Assembly: GCA_007095845.1 (NCBI GenBank)
Contig: SFBI01000044.1
Location: forward strand, 1-36,088
Direction: 5' to 3'
DNA length: 36,088 bases
DNA from: Microcystis aeruginosa Ma_MB_S_20031200_S102
Lineage (GTDB): Bacteria > Cyanobacteriota > Cyanobacteriia > Cyanobacteriales > Microcystaceae
The position numbers and the translations under genes were made by a program. Below, piece after piece: positions 7,469-15,478 of this stretch. Positions within the stretch are counted from its first letter, which is position 1, and each line of letters opens with the position of its first letter. The notes under the pieces are model-generated. The model made no database searches. It saw nothing but the letters and a program-made list of their open reading frames with translations, and was not told the origin of the DNA.

Positions 7469-7490
7469 CCGCTTGAATTGTGCTGTTTTG

Positions 7491-8825
7491 TCATTTTTCA
7501 TCGGTGGGGGTTTGTTGAACGATAAATTGGGGATAGAGTTGCATTTGCTGAGGATTTAAAGAAGGTCGAGAGATGGTCAAAACTTTTTGTTTAGCTAACT
7601 CTTGGGTCATGGTATCTAAAGTTTGAGCGATACGCAAATTATATTCTAATTGTTCCCCAGAAGAAAGCAGATTACTTAAGCCATCAATTAAACGTCTTAA
7701 ATTCTCGCGAAATTGGGGATCACCGATTAACTCATCAATATCGGAGGTGATTTTTTGAGTATTTTCAAAAGTCACCCTAGCGGATTCGAGAGTTTTTTGC
7801 AGCACGACTATTGTAGCAGGATCGTTAATAGTTTTAGTAATTTCTCGTAAATTATTCGATGTCTCCACCGCATTATTCAAAATCGTCTCGATATTTTGCA
7901 TGACTTGTTTAGTATCAATTTCATCTAAACCAGCATTCAACCTCAGGGCGGTATTATTGAGATTATTAGCGAGACTGCCAATACCTAAACTAGCTTGATT
8001 AAGATTATCGAGAGTATTAACAATTTGTCCCCGATTTTCGCTGAGAACAGCATTAAGATTAGCGACTAATTGGGAAGATTGTTGAAAAGTTCTGCTGATT
8101 TGACTGCGATTTTCCTGAACGGTATTATCTAAAGTATTGACAAAACGGGAGGCATTATTAGCCGTATTAGTTACCGAGCGACTGGTGGCAGCTAATTCCA
8201 AAGATAGACGAGAAATTTCTCTTTGGGCATTACGGATAGTTTGGGAGGTATCATCGGATAAACGGGCGATTTTTTGGGCTGCTATAGCGGTATTTTTGGT
8301 GACATCATTGAGATTACCCACAAATTCAGGACTGGTAAAAGTATCCACTAAACGACCAACACTAGACATTAATTGTGTTCCTGTTGTCCCCTGTAAACGG
8401 CTATTATTACAGAGAATTAGCTGTTGATCACAGTCGGGACTCAGAGGGTCGAGATTTTTGGCCTCAGCACTTAGAGAAACTAAGGGAGTAATATCGATGG
8501 CTGCCTCCCCAATTAATCCGGAAAGATTGGTAGTAACAGTTACTTTCCTAGGTATAACTAAAGTAGCAGAAGCAATCTCGGCAATAACCTCTACTTGATT
8601 ACTCCCCGGGATAAAACTCGTAATTCTTCCCACTCTCACCCCGCGAAAACGTACCGGCGCCCCGACTTGTAACCCTTCCACGTCAGCAAACTCGAAGATT
8701 AATTGATAGGTTCTTTGACCAAATCCTCCCCCGCGAACCCAGATAGCGAGCGCCCCAAAGACCAATAATCCGCCTAGGGCAAACAAACCTAGTCTTCCTT
8801 CCCGTAAAGCTCGCGAACTCTGCAT
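7491..8825 (-). CDS. MCE/MlaD-type lipid-binding protein
   Basis: This is a membrane-anchored MCE protein of a lipid ABC transporter; the plant relative is TGD2 and the E. coli relative MlaD. A single membrane segment (about 14-29) is followed by an MCE domain (about 38-115) with the typical VEGLQVGAPVRFRGVRVG segment. A long helical region (about 150-400) is rich in Asn, Thr and Gln with repeated 'NLN/NNAS' heptad-like spacing, which would form a coiled coil or tube across the periplasm. The 444 residues are long for MlaD but usual for cyanobacterial MCE proteins. The ABC ATPase gene lies 46 bp upstream on the same strand. The permease (MlaE-like) is not in the window. A role in moving lipids between envelope and thylakoid is inferred. 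Confidence 0.88.
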   Translation of the reverse strand: MQSSRALREGRLGLFALGGLLVFGALAIWVRGGGFGQRTYQLIFEFADVEGLQVGAPVRFRGVRVGRITSFIPGSNQVEVIAEIASATLVIPRKVTVTTNLSGLIGEAAIDITPLVSLSAEAKNLDPLSPDCDQQLILCNNSRLQGTTGTQLMSSVGRLVDTFTSPEFVGNLNDVTKNTAIAAQKIARLSDDTSQTIRNAQREISRLSLELAATSRSVTNTANNASRFVNTLDNTVQENRSQISRTFQQSSQLVANLNAVLSENRGQIVNTLDNLNQASLGIGSLANNLNNTALRLNAGLDEIDTKQVMQNIETILNNAVETSNNLREITKTINDPATIVVLQKTLESARVTFENTQKITSDIDELIGDPQFRENLRRLIDGLSNLLSSGEQLEYNLRIAQTLDTMTQELAKQKVLTISRPSLNPQQMQLYPQFIVQQTPTDEK

Positions 8826-8871
8826 GATTTTTCTCTCATTCTCGATAGTTCTTAATTTAGCTTAATCTAGC

Positions 8872-9654
8872 TTAAACGATTGTCCTAATCGGACCTTCAA
8901 TGCTGGCACTAAAAAATTGCCGAATCATGGGATGATCGGTACGATCGATATCTGCCACTAATCCCTGCCATTGCACTTTTCCCTGATAGAGAAATACTAC
9001 TCGATCGGCGGTGCGTCGGATGGTACTTTGTTGGTGAGAAACCATGACATAAGTGTTTGCAGACCCCGATTTTTCATGGAGAGTCCGCACTAGATCCTCG
9101 ATAATTGTGGAAGCTATCGGGTCTAATCCGGCGGTAGGTTCATCATACAGCAGTAATTCGGGATTATCAGCCTGATTATCGGGATTAGTGATAATAGCGC
9201 GGGCAAAAGCCACCCGTTTACGCATTCCCCCCGATAATTCCGAGGGATAAAGGTCACTAATTCCCTGTAAACCGACCATTTCCAAGCTTTTTTCCACTAA
9301 TTCCCTAATTCTGGCTTTTTTTAAATTAGTTTGTTCATAGAGATAAAAACCGACATTTTCCCCGACGGTGAGAGAATCAAACAGGGCCGTTTGTTGAAAA
9401 ACTAAGGAAGTTCGCATCGCTTCTCGACCATCTTCTAGCAATCCCTGACGTAATTGACCTTTAATACGAATTTCTCCCGCATTTATCCCCGTTAATCCCG
9501 CAATTACTCGTAAAACCGTCGATTTTCCCGTTCCCGATGGACCGATAATTACCAGGGCCTCCCCTCGATAAATGGTTAAATCTAAACCTTCGAGAATAAC
9601 GTTATCCCCGAATCTTTTCGATACTCCTCTCAATTCAATTAACGGTTCTTTCAT
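8872..9654 (-). CDS. MlaF/TGD3-type ABC transporter ATP-binding protein
   Basis: This is the ATPase of an MCE-linked lipid transporter. In 260 residues it has Walker A GPSGTGKS (38-45), a Q-loop (SLVFQQTALF), the signature LSGGM followed by RKRVAFARAI, Walker B LLLYDEPTAGLD, and a switch His in VSHQQ. The C-terminal part (KVQWQGLVADIDRTDHPMIRQFF) matches MlaF-type ATPases. An MCE protein gene follows 46 bp downstream, which supports lipid rather than small-solute transport. The upstream region is rich in short repeats. Confidence 0.9.
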   Translation of the reverse strand: MKEPLIELRGVSKRFGDNVILEGLDLTIYRGEALVIIGPSGTGKSTVLRVIAGLTGINAGEIRIKGQLRQGLLEDGREAMRTSLVFQQTALFDSLTVGENVGFYLYEQTNLKKARIRELVEKSLEMVGLQGISDLYPSELSGGMRKRVAFARAIITNPDNQADNPELLLYDEPTAGLDPIASTIIEDLVRTLHEKSGSANTYVMVSHQQSTIRRTADRVVFLYQGKVQWQGLVADIDRTDHPMIRQFFSASIEGPIRTIV

Positions 9655-9775
9655 CGTTGCTTAATTATCTTATAGCCTCTGGAATTTTAGGGAGATGGGG
9701 TGTGGGGAGTATTTTCAGTGAACAGTAAACAGTAATCAGTAATCAGTGAACTGACATCTGACATCTGATAACTGA

Positions 9776-9896
9776 GGGAGCCTCTCACTTATGCAAGTGA
9801 GTAATTATGCTTGTCGCTAAAACTTGCTTCTGGTAAGGCTTTCAAAATAGCTTGACATAAAACTTAATTTAGGAGTTACAAAGGTGAGATGCTCCC
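9776..9896. repeat. MITE-like element, GGGxGCxTCTCA family, copy 1
   Basis: The ends are GGGAGCCTCTCAC (9776-9788) and GTGAGATGCTCCC (9884-9896), inverted repeats with one mismatch. The flanks carry GATAACTGA on both sides, a possible 9-bp target duplication, although that sequence is also a common local repeat. The termini resemble those of 24710-24953. Confidence 0.6.
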
Positions 9897-9919
9897 GATA
9901 ACTGACCTCTGATAACTGA

Positions 9920-10014
9920 TATAGTCATTTCAATTAAGATTGAGAATATCAATCCCAGAGTTCATAAGGATTTTGTCGGTCTAGACTGTATCAGACTTAT
10001 CTGAAATGACTATA
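9920..10014. repeat. 95-bp MITE with TATAGTCATTTCA termini
   Basis: Perfect 13-bp terminal inverted repeats TATAGTCATTTCA (9920-9932) and TGAAATGACTATA (10002-10014) bound a non-coding core. The outer TA on each side fits insertion at a TA dinucleotide, as in IS630/Tc1-mariner-type elements. It sits inside a run of TAACTGA heptamers. Confidence 0.75.
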
Positions 10015-10047
10015 ACTGATAACTGATAACTGATAACTGATAACTGA
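10013..10047. repeat. TAACTGA heptamer array (5 units)
   Basis: Five perfect TAACTGA units run in tandem directly after the 95-bp MITE. Related degenerate units lie on its other side. Confidence 0.85.
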
Positions 10048-10109
10048 CTCGATTCTGGCTGCTATAGTAGAAAAGCACCCATTGCTGACGATATCTGAGG
10101 TAGATTGCC

Positions 10110-12680
10110 GTGACTATTGCTTTAGACCAACTACTCACCCCCGACATTGTTCGACCAGCGCGTTATTTGGGCAACGAGTTAGGTGCTAAACATAAAGAAT
10201 GGGCAAGTTCCGTGGTTCGTTGGGTGTTAACCTATCCGGAAGTGTACGAAGTGGGGGCATCTAACCTCGGCCATATTATCCTCTACAATATCCTCAATGC
10301 ACAACCTCGCCAACTCTGCGATCGCACTTATTTACCCGCACCGGATTTAGCCCAAAAACTCAAACAGACAAAAACCCCCCTATTTGCCCTAGAATCCCGT
10401 CGTTGCCTCACCGATTTTGATATTCTCGGTTTTAGTCTTAGTTACGAGCTAGGAGCCACCAATATTTTAGAAATGCTCGACCTAGCGGCAATTCCCTTGA
10501 CTTGGAGAGAAAGAGACTCGGGTAACTATCCCCTAATTTTTGCTGGGGGACAAACTGCCACCTCTAACCCCGAACCCTACGCCGACTTTTTTGATTTTAT
10601 CGCCCTTGGTGATGGCGAAGAATTATTGCCAGAAATCGGTTTAATTTTAGAAGAAGGTAAACTAGCTAATCTAAGCAAAGAAGAACTATTACTAGATTTA
10701 GCCCAAATTCCGGGGGTATATGTCCCCCGTTTCTACGATGTCACCCCAATCGGTGCAGTTATCCCCAATCGTGACGATGTACCTAAGAGAATTTTACGCC
10801 GGGTAGCCACTCCTATCCCAGCCTATTCTATCGGTTTAGTTCCCTTCGTGGAAACGGTTCACGATCGCCTAGTGGTGGAAATTCGTCGCGGTTGCACTCG
10901 GGGATGTCGTTTTTGTCAACCGGGGATGTTAACCCGTCCTGCGCGGGATGTGCAACCGGAAGCAGTCATCGAATCGATTGAAAAAGGAATGCGAGCGACA
11001 GGATATAATGAATTTTCTTTATTATCTCTCAGTTGCTCCGATTATCTAGCTCTACCTGCCGTAGGCATGGAGATTAAAAACCGTCTCCAGAATGAGAATA
11101 TATCTCTATCCTTACCCAGTCAAAGAGTCGATCGCTTTGACGAAAATATTGCTAACATAATTGGGGGCAATCGTCAATCGGGTTTAACCTTTGCACCGGA
11201 AGCGGGAACCCAACGGATGCGCGATGTGATTAACAAAGGGTTAACCAACGAAGAACTACTCAGAGGGATAAAAACTGCTGTCGAACAGGGTTGGGATAAG
11301 GTCAAACTCTATTTTATGATCGGTTTGCCAGGGGAAACCGATGTGGATGTCATCGGTATCGTGGAAACGGTGCGTTGGTTGCGTCGGGAATGTCGTTTAC
11401 CGAAGCGCAAACCCCTCGATTTTACCCTAACTATCTCGAATTTTACGCCTAAACCCCATACCCCCTTCCAGTGGCATTCCGTCTCAACGGCCGAATTTAT
11501 CCGCAAACAGGAGTTATTAAGACAGGAATTCCAGGGTATGAGAGGGGTAAAAGTCAATTATACCGATGTCCGCATCTCGGCTATGGAAGATTTTATCGGT
11601 CGCGGTGACAGAAGTTTAGGGAAAGTGGTACTGCGCGCTTGGCAATTGGGAGCCGGGATGGATGCTTGGTGGGATAATACAGAAAAAGCCTATCAAGCAT
11701 GGTCACAGGCGATCGAAGAATCCGGTTTAACCTGGAAATATCGTCAGGTAGAACAGGGAGAATGGAATATTTTTGCCGATACAGACAAAGATATTTTAGA
11801 GCGTCCTTTGCCCTGGGATCATCTGGATACTGGTATCGATAAAAAATGGCTAGAGGAGGACTTAAAACGCGCTCTAGACGCGGCAACGGTTCCCGATTGT
11901 TCTTTTGAGGGTTGTTCCCATTGTGGCGTTTGTAGCGTCGATTTTGGTCATAATATCGTCATTGAAGCGCCCCCGATTCCCGCTTTTGCCGGACATTTTC
12001 AACCCAATCAAGAACGCGCCCAAAGAATTCGGGTTTGGTTTGGCAAAATTGGCGAAATAGCCCTAGTTAGCCACCTGGATCTCGTGCGTTTATTTGATCG
12101 CGTCGTTCGTCGGGCTGCTATTCCCATTTCCTTTACCGGTGGATTTCACCCCGGTCCGCGCATTTCGATCGCAAATGCTTTATCCTTAGGAGCAACCAGT
12201 AGCGGTGAGATTGTCGATTTTGAATTGACAAAAGTGATCGATTTAGAGACCTTTAAACAGCAGTTAAGAGCGCAATTACCCGCAGATTTACCAGTTTATC
12301 AGGTGGAAGAAATTCCCTTAAATGCCCCAGCTGCCACCCGTTTGTTAGAAAAAGCCGAGTATTTGCTCACTTTTAATAGTGAGGGAATTGACTGCCAACA
12401 GTGGCAAAATTGGATCGAGGCAATTAAGCAAGCAACGGTGATGGAACGGGAAAAAACCACCAAATCCGGCAAAAAAGTTACGATTAATCTGCGAGAACAA
12501 TTATATGAATTAGAGTTAAAAACTGTTGACAATCAAGCCGTTTTGTGCTATGTGGGTAGTTGTCGCAATGATGGGACTTTACTACAGCCTGATCATATCG
12601 TCGAGATGTTAGAAAGGGTTTCTGTCCAAGAAATTTCGCTGCTTAATTTTCATCGTCAGCGCTTGATTTTAGGAGCTTAA
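10110..12680 (+). CDS. B12-binding-type radical SAM protein fused to DUF2344 domain
   Basis: The gene starts with GTG at 10110, preceded by TGAGGT. The 856-residue protein joins two families. The first is a TIGR03960-type radical SAM protein: an N-terminal B12-binding-like region (about 30-200, with FAGGQTATSNPEPYADFFD), then the core with Cx3Cx2C in RRGCTRGCRFCQ at about 260-272 for the 4Fe-4S cluster. The second is a C-terminal DUF2344/TIGR03936 domain (about 625-850, starting RIRVWFGKIGEIALVSHLD). Cysteines in CSFEGCSHCGVC (near 600-612) may bind another cluster. In many bacteria these are two neighbouring genes; the fusion is usual in cyanobacteria. The substrate is unknown to me. I recall this gene next to rne in other cyanobacteria, but no rne follows here. 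Confidence 0.9.
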   Translation: MTIALDQLLTPDIVRPARYLGNELGAKHKEWASSVVRWVLTYPEVYEVGASNLGHIILYNILNAQPRQLCDRTYLPAPDLAQKLKQTKTPLFALESRRCLTDFDILGFSLSYELGATNILEMLDLAAIPLTWRERDSGNYPLIFAGGQTATSNPEPYADFFDFIALGDGEELLPEIGLILEEGKLANLSKEELLLDLAQIPGVYVPRFYDVTPIGAVIPNRDDVPKRILRRVATPIPAYSIGLVPFVETVHDRLVVEIRRGCTRGCRFCQPGMLTRPARDVQPEAVIESIEKGMRATGYNEFSLLSLSCSDYLALPAVGMEIKNRLQNENISLSLPSQRVDRFDENIANIIGGNRQSGLTFAPEAGTQRMRDVINKGLTNEELLRGIKTAVEQGWDKVKLYFMIGLPGETDVDVIGIVETVRWLRRECRLPKRKPLDFTLTISNFTPKPHTPFQWHSVSTAEFIRKQELLRQEFQGMRGVKVNYTDVRISAMEDFIGRGDRSLGKVVLRAWQLGAGMDAWWDNTEKAYQAWSQAIEESGLTWKYRQVEQGEWNIFADTDKDILERPLPWDHLDTGIDKKWLEEDLKRALDAATVPDCSFEGCSHCGVCSVDFGHNIVIEAPPIPAFAGHFQPNQERAQRIRVWFGKIGEIALVSHLDLVRLFDRVVRRAAIPISFTGGFHPGPRISIANALSLGATSSGEIVDFELTKVIDLETFKQQLRAQLPADLPVYQVEEIPLNAPAATRLLEKAEYLLTFNSEGIDCQQWQNWIEAIKQATVMEREKTTKSGKKVTINLREQLYELELKTVDNQAVLCYVGSCRNDGTLLQPDHIVEMLERVSVQEISLLNFHRQRLILGA

Positions 12681-12899
12681 CCATCGTAAACTGTTCCCTT
12701 TATGCTCTAACCCAGAGAATCAACTAATCTTGATCGACTAATTCCAAGGAATCATCAACCAAAGCTGGCCGGTAATTTTGCACAACCAAAAGTTTCCTAA
12801 GACACAGATTCACCTAATCAAATAAAAGGAGATGAAAATTAAAATCTGGCTGATTTCAAGCTACCGGCAATAATCACTGATAACTGATCACTGATAAAC

Positions 12900-14114
12900 T
12901 TATCCCAAGGCATCAAAGATTTTAAACATGGGCAGGTACATAGACAAAAGAATAGTTCCCACTATCCCCGCAATACCAACCATCATCAAGGGTTCAATGA
13001 TACTGGTTAAAGCTTTAACGGCCTGTTCCACCTCATCTTCGTAGAAATCTGCCACTTTCATCATCATGCCATCTAATTCTCCCGTTTCCTCCCCAATGCT
13101 AATCATTTGAATGGCCAAAGCTGGGAAAACATTGGCTTTTTGTAGGGCCAAACTCATCATTCCCCCCTGCTGAATTTCCGTTTTGGCACCAGCGATCGCA
13201 TTGGCAATTACTTGATTCCCCACCGTATTACAAACTATATCAAGGGAACTCAAAATCGGGACACCAGAACGCGTCAGAGTCCCAAAAACCCGACAGAATC
13301 TAGCTACAGCCGATTTTTCATTCAAATCACCAAAAAGGGGCATTTTAAGGAAAAACCAGTCAATTTGCAGACGACCCATCGGAGTTTTGTAATAGCGACG
13401 CAGTAAAAAAACCGTGGCAGTAATGGTGACAATCGGAATTAAAATCAACCAACTACGCATCACACCACTTAAAAAGAGCATAAATTGGGTTAAAGCTGGT
13501 AGCGGGACCTTTAAATCGCTGAAAATTTTCGCAAACACGGGAATTAAAAAAATTGTCATCCCAAAAAACACAGTCACCGCCAAAATTCCCACCGCTACTG
13601 GATAAGTCATCGCTGATTTAATCTGGTTTTTCAAGCGGGCCATATCTTCCAAAAGTTTCGAGAGACGGTTCAGCACTTCATCAAGTACTCCTCCCGTCTC
13701 TCCAGCTTCGATCATACTGACATAAAGTTCATCAAAACACTCCGGATGTTTGGCCATCGCTTCCGATAACGGACTTCCTTGCTGTACCTCAGCACTAATC
13801 GCTTGTAAGGCCTTTTTCATCTTGGGATTACCGCATTGATCACCCAAAACTCCCAAACATCTCACAATCGCCACACCAGCATTAATCATCACCGAAAATT
13901 GACGAGAAAAAACCGCTTTATCTTTGATGGAAATGCTGGTAAACATCAACTCTAAACCAGAAAGATCGATCTCTACCCCCGCTTTTTTGACTTTACCGAC
14001 GGCAGCATATTTTGCCTTCAGCATCATCCGGGCCTGTTCGGGAGACATGGCCTCAACTTTCTCTTGGAAAACTTTTCCAGATCTGTTTTTAACTTGTGCG
14101 ACAAAAGTAGGCAT
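12900..14114 (-). CDS. pilC: Type IV pilus inner-membrane platform protein PilC
   Basis: PilC is the polytopic platform on which the PilB and PilT motors act. The 404-residue length is typical. A short N-terminal cytoplasmic region (PTFVAQVKNRSGKVFQEKVEA) is followed by two T2SSF domains (about 68-190 and 270-395). The membrane segments are near 170-190, 220-240 and 370-395. Conserved pieces include FSRQFSVMINAGVAIVRCL and the second-half counterpart FCRVFGTLTRSGVPILSSL, plus MIEAGETGG and ISIGEETGEL. It is last in pilB-pilT-pilC. The 123 bp between pilT and pilC carry a TCAGTTA array and a repeat cassette rather than a normal operon spacing. Confidence 0.95.
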   Translation of the reverse strand: MPTFVAQVKNRSGKVFQEKVEAMSPEQARMMLKAKYAAVGKVKKAGVEIDLSGLELMFTSISIKDKAVFSRQFSVMINAGVAIVRCLGVLGDQCGNPKMKKALQAISAEVQQGSPLSEAMAKHPECFDELYVSMIEAGETGGVLDEVLNRLSKLLEDMARLKNQIKSAMTYPVAVGILAVTVFFGMTIFLIPVFAKIFSDLKVPLPALTQFMLFLSGVMRSWLILIPIVTITATVFLLRRYYKTPMGRLQIDWFFLKMPLFGDLNEKSAVARFCRVFGTLTRSGVPILSSLDIVCNTVGNQVIANAIAGAKTEIQQGGMMSLALQKANVFPALAIQMISIGEETGELDGMMMKVADFYEDEVEQAVKALTSIIEPLMMVGIAGIVGTILLSMYLPMFKIFDALG

Positions 14115-14122
14115 AGGACAAA

Positions 14123-14193
14123 TCAGTTATCAGTTATCAGTTATCAGTTAGCCATCAGGAGTCAGGAGATTATTTTTATTTATTGTCCCTGCT
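14123..14193. repeat. TCAGTTA array (4 units) and composite intergenic repeat
   Basis: Four perfect TCAGTTA units (14123-14150) are followed by GCCATCAGGAGTCAGGAGA and TTTTTATTTATTGTCCCT. The second part is a copy of the cassette also seen upstream of wecB. It fills most of the gap between pilC and pilT. Confidence 0.8.
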
Positions 14194-14237
14194 TCGGTAC
14201 TCCCCAATCTCCTATACTTTTTAAACAGTATTTATCA

Positions 14238-15344
14238 TTAGAAACGGTCTTTAGTTTTGGCGTTAGCGCTGGCCCCAGCGACAAGACGTTGTAATTCATC
14301 GGGTTTACCGCTTTTAGAAATTGCCTCTTCAAAGGAGATAACACCGCTAACAACTAAATTAGCCAATCCCTGTTCCATGGTTTGCATTCCTAACTTCATT
14401 CCCGTTTGAATTGCTGAATACACTTGGGGGGCTTTTCCTTCGCGAATTAGGTTAGCAATCGCTGGAGTTACCACCATGATTTCCTGTACCATTGCCCGGC
14501 CAAATTCCCCCGGTTTAGGATTTTTTTTCTTGACTAGGTTTTGACTAAAAACTGCTAGTAAAGAATTGGATAACATGGCGCGAATTTGTGCCTGTTGGTT
14601 AGCAGGAAAAACGTCAATAATCCGATCCACTGTTCCCGAGGCTGAGCTAGTGTGTAGAGTTCCGAAGACTAAGTGACCAGTTTCTGCCGCAGTAATTGCC
14701 AGACTAATTGTTTCTAAATCCCGCATTTCTCCCACAAGAATAATATCAGGATCTTCCCGTAAAGCTGCTTTTAAAGCGTTAGCAAAACTCTTGGTATCTT
14801 CTCCTTTTTGTCGTTGGTGAAATAGACTTTTTATATTAGGAAAAACGTATTCAATTGGGTCTTCTACAGTTAAAATATGCTCATATCTAGTTCGATTAAT
14901 TAAGTCTAAAATTGCCGCTAAAGTGGTAGTTTTACCTGAACCTGTTTGACCAGTTACGAGAATTAATCCCCGCGGTCTTTCCGATAATTCCCGAACTATA
15001 ACCGGTAAATTTAATTGTTCAAAGTTAGGAATTTTAGACGACAAAGCTCGTAAACAAGCTGCATAAGCCCCCCTTTCTTTATAAACATTTACCCTAAATC
15101 TTGCTAATCCTTTTACCCCATAAGAACAGTCTAGCTCCCAATTTTGCTCTAACTCTTTTCTTTGGGTATTGTTGAGCATACTAAAAATCAACTTCTGACA
15201 ATCTTGCGGAGTTAAAGATTCTTCATTAATCGGGGAAAGTTTACCACTAATGCGAAAATAGACTGGCGCACCGGACTGAATGTGCATATCAGAACCGCCC
15301 ATCTCGACCAATTGTTCCATTAAATCTTCGATCATTAATTCCAT
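14238..15344 (-). CDS. pilT: Type IV pilus retraction ATPase PilT
   Basis: PilT is the hexameric motor that retracts type IV pili and drives twitching or phototactic movement. The 368-residue protein has the PilT N-terminal PAS-like domain (1-100; SDMHIQSG near 18-25) and Walker A GQTGSGKT (132-139). The Asp box is seen in VEDPIEYVFPN, Walker B in DPDIILVGEMRD, and the His box in GHLVFGTLHTSSA. The PilT-type tail MQTMEQGLANLVVSGVIS is present. It lies between pilB (134 bp upstream) and pilC (123 bp downstream). All catalytic motifs look intact. Confidence 0.95.
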   Translation of the reverse strand: MELMIEDLMEQLVEMGGSDMHIQSGAPVYFRISGKLSPINEESLTPQDCQKLIFSMLNNTQRKELEQNWELDCSYGVKGLARFRVNVYKERGAYAACLRALSSKIPNFEQLNLPVIVRELSERPRGLILVTGQTGSGKTTTLAAILDLINRTRYEHILTVEDPIEYVFPNIKSLFHQRQKGEDTKSFANALKAALREDPDIILVGEMRDLETISLAITAAETGHLVFGTLHTSSASGTVDRIIDVFPANQQAQIRAMLSNSLLAVFSQNLVKKKNPKPGEFGRAMVQEIMVVTPAIANLIREGKAPQVYSAIQTGMKLGMQTMEQGLANLVVSGVISFEEAISKSGKPDELQRLVAGASANAKTKDRF

Positions 15345-15478
15345 AAGTTAAACCCCATATATAGTGAACAGTAACCAGTAACTGGTGAAAAGACATTGGG
15401 AGAGTGCTATTTAAGACTACTCACTTAATACTCCTTACTTAAAACTCAAATCTCATAACTGACCACTGAAAAACTGTC

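Larger units (their letters stand above)
9660..10109. other. 450-bp gene-free region built of repeats and two MITE-like elements
   Basis: The spacer separates the divergent ABC ATPase and radical SAM genes. It holds degenerate AGTAATC/TGATAAC heptamers, a 121-bp element (9776-9896), a 95-bp element (9920-10014) and a TAACTGA array (10013-10047). No reading frame of note was found. Promoters for both flanking genes should be here, but I see no clear boxes. Confidence 0.65.

Noticed and set aside
12724-12813. Minus-strand 29-codon frame (GTG start) with a protein-like end, ALVDDSLELVDQD
   Set aside because: It is too short, has no ribosome binding site and no recognisable homology. It could be a gene remnant between the radical SAM gene and pilC, but I cannot support it.
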